Below, piece by piece: positions 5,756-10,392 of a stretch of DNA of 10,392 nucleotides. The position numbers and the translations under genes were made by a program. Each line of letters begins with the position of its first letter. Position 1 is the first letter of the stretch. This DNA is from Pseudomonadota bacterium. Its GTDB lineage: Bacteria; Desulfobacterota; Desulfobacteria; Desulfobacterales; Desulfosarcinaceae. The notes beneath the pieces were generated by a model that made no database searches, was not told the DNA's origin, and saw only the letters and a list, made by a program, of their open reading frames with translations. The DNA lies in NCBI GenBank assembly GCA_023435265.1, contig JAEYRZ010000178.1, forward strand, positions 1 to 10,392, written 5' to 3'.

Positions 5756-8700
5756 TCAACCTGCCATGTTAATAGCGAAAATCTGGGCAAAAATCTGATC
5801 GTTGTCGAAGCCTTTCAGGCGGATGGCGCCCGAGCGGCACGAAGCCACGCACAGCCCGCAGCCCTTGCACAGCACCGGGTTGATCTGGGCCTTGCCGGGG
5901 TTCATGCGGGCGTCCGCCGCGATGAACGAAGGCGCCGAGTAAGGGCAGATCGAAACGCACACGCCGCACTTGCTGCAGTGCTGGGGTTCCACCTCGGCCA
6001 CCTGACCGCTGGTGTAAATCTTGTCGCGCGCCAGAAGCGTGATGGCGCGTGAGGCGGCCGCCTTGCCCTGGGCGATCGATTCGTCGATCGGTTTGGGGTA
6101 ATGGGCGATGCCGCACAGGAACACGCCGCCCGTGGCGAACTCGCTGGGACCCAGCTTGGCGTGCCGTTCGACGAAGAAGCCGTCCTCATTGAGCGGCACC
6201 TTGAAGAAGGCGGCCAACTGTTCGTCGCGGTTGGGCAGCACGGCCGTGGCCAGCGTCAGGATATCGGTGTCGATGCGCACCGGACGCTCAAGAATATGAT
6301 CGATCACTTCGACGCTCAGCCGCCCGCCGTCGAGCGATACCTTCGGCTTGTTGTCGACGCTGTAGCGGATGAAGATCACCCCCGCCTCGCGCGCCTCTTT
6401 GTAAAGCAGTTCGCGCTCGCCGTAGGTGCGGATGTCGCGGTACAGGATGTAGACGCTCATCTCCGGATTGCGGCGCTTGAGCTGCAGCGCCGAATCGACC
6501 GAATGGGTGCAGCACACCCGCGAGCAGTAGGGCCGCCCCGGTTCGCGCGATCCCACGCACTGGATGAAGACCGCAGTCTGGATTTTTTCCAGGGCCGGGT
6601 CCTGATCGATCAGCCGGCGGTCCAGTTCCAGGCTGGTCAGGATGCGCGGATCCCGACCGTACAGATATTCGTCTGGCTTGAGCGCCTGGCCGCCGGTGGC
6701 GATGACGGCAACGCCGTGCTCCAGCGTGGATTCGCCCCCGTTTCCGGCGAGCGTGCTCTTGAAATTGCCCACGAAGCCTTCCACGTTGTTAAGGCGCGTG
6801 TCCAGATGGACGGTGATGTTGTCGTTGCGTTCGACCGCCTGGACCATCTCGGCCAGCTTGGCCTGCACGTTTTCGCCCTTGGCGGTCTGGGCGATGTGGT
6901 TGGCCTGGCCGCCCAGGCGGCTGTCGCGCTCGATGATGTGGGTCTTGTAGCCCTGGCCGGCGAGGCTCTGAGCCGCCGCCATGCCGGCCAGTCCGCCGCC
7001 GATCACCAGAGCGTTCTTGTTGACCGTCAGTTCGGCCTCGCTCAGCGGTTGCGCCAGGCCCACCTTGGAAACGGCCGAGCGGACCAGGTCCTTGGCTTTT
7101 TCGGTGGCCAGTTCGGGGTTGTTCTTGTGCACCCAGGAGTCGTGGTTGCGGATGTTGGCCATTTCGAACAAATACTTGTTCAGACCGGCGGCGATCAGCG
7201 TCTCCTGGAACAACGGTTCGTGGGTCTTGGGCGTGCAGGCCGCGACGACCACCCGGTTGAGATTCTTCTCCTTGATCAGCTGGGCCATCGCGTTCTGCGT
7301 ATCCTGCGAACAGGAGTAGAGATTGTCCGTGGCGTACTCGACGTAGGGCAGGGTAGCGGCGTAGGCGGCCACCGCCGGGACGTCCACCACGCCGGCGATA
7401 TTGATGCCGCAGCGGCAGACGAACACGCCGATGCGCGGCCGTTCGCCGCTGACATTGGTCTCGGGCTTCTTTTCGGCCACCTTGGTCAGGGTGTTGCGCG
7501 CCGGGGCCAGAACTTCGCCCGCGGCGGCGGCGGCGGCGCTGGCGTCGACCACCGACTGCGGAATGTCCTTGGGGCCCTGGAAGGCGCCGCACACGAAGAT
7601 GCCCGGCCGCGAGGAGGCCACCGGCGCAAAGCTTTCCGTGGCGCAGAAGCGGCCTGCCGTCAGGTCGATATCGAGTCGTTTGGCCAGGTCCACCACAGCG
7701 GGATTGGTTTCCAGCCCCACGCTGAGCACGATCAGGTCGTAGGTCTCGCTGACCGCCCGGCCGTGGTCGTCCGCATAACGGATCTCCAGGTCGTCCTCGC
7801 CGGTGGGATTGATCGTGTGGACTTTGCTGCGCACGAAGCGCACGCCGTGTTTATCCTTGGCGTTGTTGTAGAAGCGCTCGAAGTCCTTGCCGTGGGTGCG
7901 CATGTCCATATAGAAAATGGTGCACTCCAGGTCCTTGCCCACGTGCTCCTTGGCGATCACCGCCTGCTTGAGGGCGTACATGCAGCACACCGACGAGCAG
8001 TAGGCGTTGTCGCAGCGGTTCTGGTCGCGCGACCCCACGCACTGGAACCAGGCGATTTTCATGGGATCGCGGTGGTCCGCGGAGCGGCGCGCGACATGGC
8101 CGCGGGTGGGACCGGAGGCCGAGAGAATGCGCTCGAACTCCATCGAGGTGATCACGTTGGGCAGCCTGGCGTACTGGTAGTTGTCGAAGCGGCTGGGGTT
8201 GAACGGTGTAAACCCCGGCGCCAGGATGACCGCCCCCACGTCCAGCGTCTCGGTGGTTTCTTTCTGGTCGAAATCCACCGCGCCCACCGGGCAGATTTTT
8301 TTGCAGGCGCCGCATTTGCCCTTCTGCAGCCAGATGCAGCTGTCCGGATCGATGGCGTACTTGAGCGGCACCGCCTGGGCGTACTCCACGTAGGCCGCCT
8401 TGCGCTGCGAAAGGCCCATGTTGTAGCGGTCGCTCACCTTCTTGGGGCATTTTTCCGCGCAGGCGCCGCAGGCGATGCATTTGGTTGCGTCGATGTAGCG
8501 GGGATGCTTGACCAGTTCGACCTGGAAGTTGCCCGCCTCTCCCTTTATTTCACGTACTTCGCTGAGCGTTCTCAGCTCGATGTTCAGATGCCGGCCGACC
8601 TCGACCAGTTTGGGGGAGATGATTCACATCGCGCAGTCATTGGTGGGGAAGGTCTTGTCCAGCTGGGACATCACCCCGCCGATGGATGCCGATTTTTCAA

Positions 8701-8803
8701 CCAGGTAGACGTAGTAGCCGGCATCGGCCATATCCAGTGCAGCCTGCATGCCGGCGATGCCGCCGCCGACCACCATTGCGGAACCGATAATTCCTTTGGC
8801 CAT
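5756..8803 (-). CDS. hdrA: Two-module HdrA-type flavoprotein, selenoprotein with in-frame UGA (Sec60)
   Basis: 1015-aa FAD/4Fe-4S protein; methanogen HdrA is about 650 aa. Order: FAD motif VVGGGIAGMQAA (about 11-22); IGGVMSQLDKTFPTNDCAM followed by UGA at 8626-8624 (Sec60, in C57-x2-U60); ISPKLVEVGRH; ferredoxin cysteines 109/112/115/119; C156, C164, C167, C171; FQCVGSRD with CSSVCC (about 254-275). A second module follows: the canonical HdrA N-terminal region IGVFVCRCGINIAGVVDV (about 455), FAD motif VIGGGLAGMAAA (about 600), IQCVGSRE with CSRVCC (about 745), and two C-terminal ferredoxin motifs (943-953, 979-989). HdrA is the electron-bifurcating flavin subunit in Hdr complexes. Homologues have Cys at position 60. 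The start is the ATG at 8803, with AAGGAG nine bases upstream. It is first in the operon. Calling the start after the UGA (for example GTG at 8437) would delete the first FAD site. Confidence 0.93.
8591..8608 (-). promoter_or_regulatory. Putative bacterial SECIS element for HdrA Sec60
   Basis: In the hdrA RNA after the UGA (8626-8624), a 7-bp stem (CTGGTCG, 8608-8602, with CGGCCGG, 8597-8591, including two G-U pairs) closes the 4-nt loop AGGT. The loop begins at nucleotide +23, the same offset as the hairpin in the mvhD gene, and has G at loop position 2. This fits the bacterial SECIS pattern recognised by SelB. Local pairing in G+C-rich coding sequence is common, so position and loop content carry the call. 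Confidence 0.65.
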
Positions 8804-8854
8804 AAGAATGCTCTCCTTCGAAGTGCCCTGCGCCGCCATCGTGGCGGAGGACCG

Positions 8855-8900
8855 GACGATTCGGATCACCGGCGAAGCGGCTTGGCTGACGATTCACCGG
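8855..8900. repeat. Imperfect direct repeat in the hdrA leader
   Basis: GACGATT followed by CACCGG occurs twice: at 8855-8861 plus 8867-8872 (5 bp between the halves), and at 8888-8900 with the halves contiguous. It lies about 50-95 nt upstream of the hdrA ATG, between the promoter candidates and the ribosome site. It could be a protein-binding repeat or a relic of a small duplication; function is unknown. Confidence 0.4.
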
Positions 8901-8961
8901 GAAGTCTGATAATCGCAGCGGCCGGGACGGCGGATTTGCCGGCCCTTTACCAAATTTCCTC

Positions 8962-8988
8962 TCTATATGCCGTCAATGGGGTTGTCAA
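8962..8988 (-). promoter_or_regulatory. Proximal promoter candidate for the hdrA operon
   Basis: On the minus strand, TTGACA (8988-8983) is followed after a short 15-bp spacer by TATAGA (8967-8962, four of six matches to TATAAT). The predicted start near 8955 would give a leader of about 150 nt. The perfect -35 favours it and the short spacer counts against it. Confidence 0.4.
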
Positions 8989-9038
8989 CTTATTTTGCCC
9001 GGGAACGCCGCTACTGCTCGAGGGGCGATACACCGGCC

Positions 9039-9058
9039 TTAATACTTCATTATATTAA
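9039..9058. promoter_or_regulatory. Inverted repeat overlapping a -10 element (operator candidate)
   Basis: TTAATA (9039-9044), 8 bp, TATTAA (9053-9058): a perfect 6+6 dyad. It covers the TATAAT of the distal hdrA-operon promoter and its predicted start, a classic repressor position. A second dyad, GTAAC-GTT-GTTAC (9113-9125), lies about 36 bp upstream of that promoter's -35. No known regulator consensus (Rex, HcpR/FNR, CooA) matches either. A+T-rich dyads arise easily by chance. Confidence 0.35.
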
Positions 9059-9077
9059 AAAATGATCATGATTTGAA
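9049..9077 (-). promoter_or_regulatory. Distal promoter candidate for the hdrA operon
   Basis: On the minus strand, TTCAAA (9077-9072, four of six matches to TTGACA) is separated by 17 bp from a perfect TATAAT (9054-9049). The predicted start near 9042 leaves a leader of about 240 nt before hdrA. It is in the most A+T-rich part of the window and is overlapped by a dyad at 9039-9058. Confidence 0.5.
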
Positions 9078-9350
9078 GCTAATAGATTAAAAGCATGAAG
9101 CTTACGAGGAAGGTAACGTTGTTACACAGGCGCGCCCGACACCCCTTATAGCGCGAATCCGATGGGCCGACAATCGCATGCCTTTGCATCGGGGTCGCTA
9201 TTGGTGTCGGGATCAAAAAGCCGCCCTGCATGGTCCGGTTCCGGAAAGCGGTTTTTCGGCGACGCATTGCGGCGGCGGTTGCGACACCGACCCGACCCGA
9301 TGAGCATGTCGCATCTACACGCGATCGCCTCGCCGATCGGGCGATACATA

Positions 9351-9378
9351 TTGACTTGATGGACGGCGACGTTAGAAT
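9351..9378 (+). promoter_or_regulatory. Sigma70-type promoter for the diiron-protein gene
   Basis: TTGACT (9351-9356) and TAGAAT (9373-9378) each match the consensus at five of six positions, with a 16-bp spacer. The predicted start near 9385 gives a leader of about 40 nt before the ATG at 9426. miaA begins only 8 nt after this gene, so it may share the transcript. Confidence 0.7.
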
Positions 9379-9425
9379 GATGGCAATCTCGACACCATGG
9401 GCTCACGTCATCAGGAAAGGATTGA

Positions 9426-9896
9426 ATGATGGATTTCGCCAAACCGGAGGATATCGTTGCCTTCGCCATCGAAAAAGAGCGGGAGGCCGCCGATTTCTAT
9501 CAGACCCTCAGCGGGCAGCAGCAGTTCGCGGATAAGCAGAAGATGCTCCTCGAGTTCGCCGCCGAGGAGCGCAAGCACGAACGCCTGCTTGAAGATCTTC
9601 GCGCCGGCAAGGTCGGCGGGCAGCTCGATGATTACCAGTTCAAATGGATCACCGACATCAAGCGCAGCGACTACGTCGAAGAGACGCCCTATACTGCCGA
9701 CATGGGGTATCGCGAACTGCTCATGCTGGCCATGAAGCGTGAGGAAAAAGCCCTTTCGCTGTACAACCGGATGCTCGCCGGGACTCGGGATGCTCAGGCG
9801 GGTAAGCTGTTCAAAATGCTGTGCCAGGAGGAAGCCAAGCACAAGCTGACTCTGGAAACGATGTACGACGACTACATGGCGCAGATGGGCGACTGA
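9426..9896 (+). CDS. Rubrerythrin/ferritin-like diiron protein, no rubredoxin domain
   Basis: 156-aa four-helix-bundle protein. Diiron ligand candidates appear in the expected order: E18/E20 in EKEREAADFY, E48-x2-H51 in AEERKHERLLEDL, E106/E107 in KREEKALSLY, and E136-x2-H139 in EEAKHKLTLE. The rubredoxin domain (two CxxC motifs) of classical rubrerythrin is absent, and the only cysteine is C133. Such erythrin-like proteins act in peroxide or oxygen detoxification or iron handling in anaerobes; the exact reaction here is not readable. Two adjacent ATGs (9426 and 9429) are possible: AAAGGA ends 4 nt before the first and 7 nt before the second, so the second may be used (155 aa). It is divergent from the hdrA operon and preceded by a clear promoter. 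Confidence 0.88.
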   Translation: MMDFAKPEDIVAFAIEKEREAADFYQTLSGQQQFADKQKMLLEFAAEERKHERLLEDLRAGKVGGQLDDYQFKWITDIKRSDYVEETPYTADMGYRELLMLAMKREEKALSLYNRMLAGTRDAQAGKLFKMLCQEEAKHKLTLETMYDDYMAQMGD

Positions 9897-9904
9897 TTGC
9901 CTCG

Positions 9905-10392
9905 ATGTCGGCCCATTCGAATGACACGGAGCTGCCGAAACTGGTCGTGATCTGCGGCCCCACCGGAGTGGGCAAGACCGGCTTCGCCGTCGAACTGGCC
10001 CGACATCTGCCGGCCGAAATCGTGGGTGCCGACTCCATGCAGATTTACCGCCTGCTGACGATCGGCACCGCCAAACCCAACCCTTTGGAACGCGCCGCCG
10101 TGCGGCATCACCTGGTCGATGTCGTCTCTCCCGACCAGCCCTTCGACGCGGCCGACTACGCCCGGCTGGCCGATCCGATCGTGCGCGACATCGTTGGCCG
10201 CGGCAGCGTGCCGCTGGTCGTAGGCGGCACCGGGCTCTACATCAAGGCGCTGCTGTTCGGCCTCTTCGAAAGCGTCAAGCCCGAACCGACGGTCCGCGAA
10301 CGCCTGCGGTCCCAGGCCGCGCTCCAGGGCAGCGCAGCCCTGCACGATCTTTTGCGGTCGCGCGACCCGCAGGCCGCCGGCCGCATCCATCC
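9905..10392 (+). CDS. miaA: tRNA dimethylallyltransferase MiaA (5' part, runs off window)
   Basis: 162 codons of an open frame that continues past the right edge; full-length MiaA is about 300 aa, so roughly half is here. It transfers the dimethylallyl group of DMAPP to N6 of A37 in tRNAs that read codons starting with U. Seen: the P-loop GPTGVGKT (18-25); GADSMQIYRLLTIGTAKP (41-58), the substrate-binding Asp-Ser segment; VRHHLVDVVSPDQPFDAADY (66-85); PLVVGGTGLYIKALLFGL (103-120). All are standard MiaA motifs. The ATG lies 8 nt after the diiron gene's stop; no strong ribosome site is visible, so translational coupling is likely. In UGA-Sec organisms, A37 modification of tRNA-Sec is also MiaA-type chemistry, but a link to this locus is only a thought. 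Confidence 0.95.
   Translation, partial: MSAHSNDTELPKLVVICGPTGVGKTGFAVELARHLPAEIVGADSMQIYRLLTIGTAKPNPLERAAVRHHLVDVVSPDQPFDAADYARLADPIVRDIVGRGSVPLVVGGTGLYIKALLFGLFESVKPEPTVRERLRSQAALQGSAALHDLLRSRDPQAAGRIH

Larger units (their letters stand above)
8804..9425. other. Divergent intergenic control region between hdrA and the diiron-protein gene
   Basis: 622 bp without a credible gene. Short open frames here have no recognisable family, and the longest crosses the start of the diiron gene. The part near hdrA (8804-8960) would be its leader. It contains a hairpin CCGCCA-TCG-TGGCGG (8833-8847) and a partial direct repeat (8855-8900). The middle (about 9036-9110) is sharply A+T-rich against the G+C-rich surroundings and carries dyads at 9039-9058 and 9113-9125 plus a minus-strand promoter. 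The right part (9351-9378) carries the plus-strand promoter. No tRNA, riboswitch or terminator was recognised. Confidence 0.7.

Noticed and set aside
5711..5758. The TGA ending hdrA (5758-5756) as a third Sec codon
   Set aside because: Family similarity ends there, the frame meets another stop after about a dozen codons, and the next gene's ribosome site follows. UGA is also the ordinary stop of the AsrA-like, ahbA-like and nitrilase genes.
5510..8626. Reading the two in-frame TGAs as pseudogene-making nonsense mutations
   Set aside because: Both fall exactly on conserved cysteine positions of two interacting proteins, the downstream frames are intact, and both have a similarly placed hairpin; random nonsense mutations would not do this.
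6101..9058. A 985-codon open frame on the plus strand opposite hdrA and mvhD-proximal sequence
   Set aside because: Its product is a low-complexity mix rich in V, G, A, H and D with no motif, while the opposite strand encodes a clear HdrA. Long antisense frames are expected opposite G+C-rich genes.
9146..9469. 107-codon minus-strand frame in the intergenic region
   Set aside because: No family resemblance or ribosome site, and it runs across the plus-strand promoter and the start of the diiron gene.
9872..10390. 172-codon minus-strand frame at the right edge
   Set aside because: It is antisense to miaA, whose P-loop and other motifs are unmistakable on the plus strand.

Overview
The window (about 60% G+C by eye) looks like chromosome of an anaerobic, sulfate/sulfite-respiring deltaproteobacterium (Desulfobacterota, probably a Desulfobacteraceae/Desulfosarcina-type organism). 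The reasons are a DsrC with both C-terminal redox cysteines, a heterodisulfide-reductase-type (HdrA/MvhD) electron-transfer cluster, an AhbA-type siroheme decarboxylase, and the use of in-frame UGA as selenocysteine in two adjacent redox genes. The genus is inferred from gene content only.

Layout, left to right. Positions 1-97 hold a 9-bp tandem repeat plus a small dyad and no gene. Positions 98-1775 (minus strand) carry a compact run read as yjbQ, then an ahbA-like gene, then a nitrilase-superfamily amidohydrolase. Positions 1786-1823 are a textbook Rho-independent terminator for dsrC (1848-2165, minus), which has its own sigma70-type promoter at 2239-2267. Positions 2393-8803 (minus) form a five-gene operon read from right to left: a two-module HdrA of 1015 aa with Sec60; an MvhD/FlxD-like [2Fe-2S] protein of 143 aa with Sec67; a 315-aa FrhB-like/4Fe-4S protein; a 352-aa AsrA/HydB-like 4Fe-4S dicluster protein; and a 281-aa AsrB/HydG/FlxA-like FAD-NAD(P)-[2Fe-2S] reductase. 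Positions 8804-9425 are a divergent control region with minus-strand promoter candidates for the hdrA operon and a clear plus-strand promoter. Positions 9426-9896 (plus) encode a rubrerythrin/ferritin-like diiron protein. Positions 9905 to the right edge (plus) are the start of miaA, which runs out of the window.

How they work together (inference): NAD(P)H would be oxidised at the FlxA-like subunit, with electrons passing through the two Fe-S subunits and the MvhD-like selenoprotein to HdrA. HdrA is the flavin-based electron-bifurcating subunit in known complexes. No HdrB/HdrC genes are present, so the high-potential partner is not obvious; the neighbouring DsrC is one candidate and a ferredoxin-linked reaction is another.

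The main point for an annotator is that conventional gene calling breaks both selenoproteins. It would start HdrA late, losing its FAD motif and first ferredoxin motif, and would end MvhD after 66 residues, losing its C-terminal half. Both UGAs sit at family cysteine positions, and both are followed by a stem-loop whose apical loop begins at exactly nucleotide +23.
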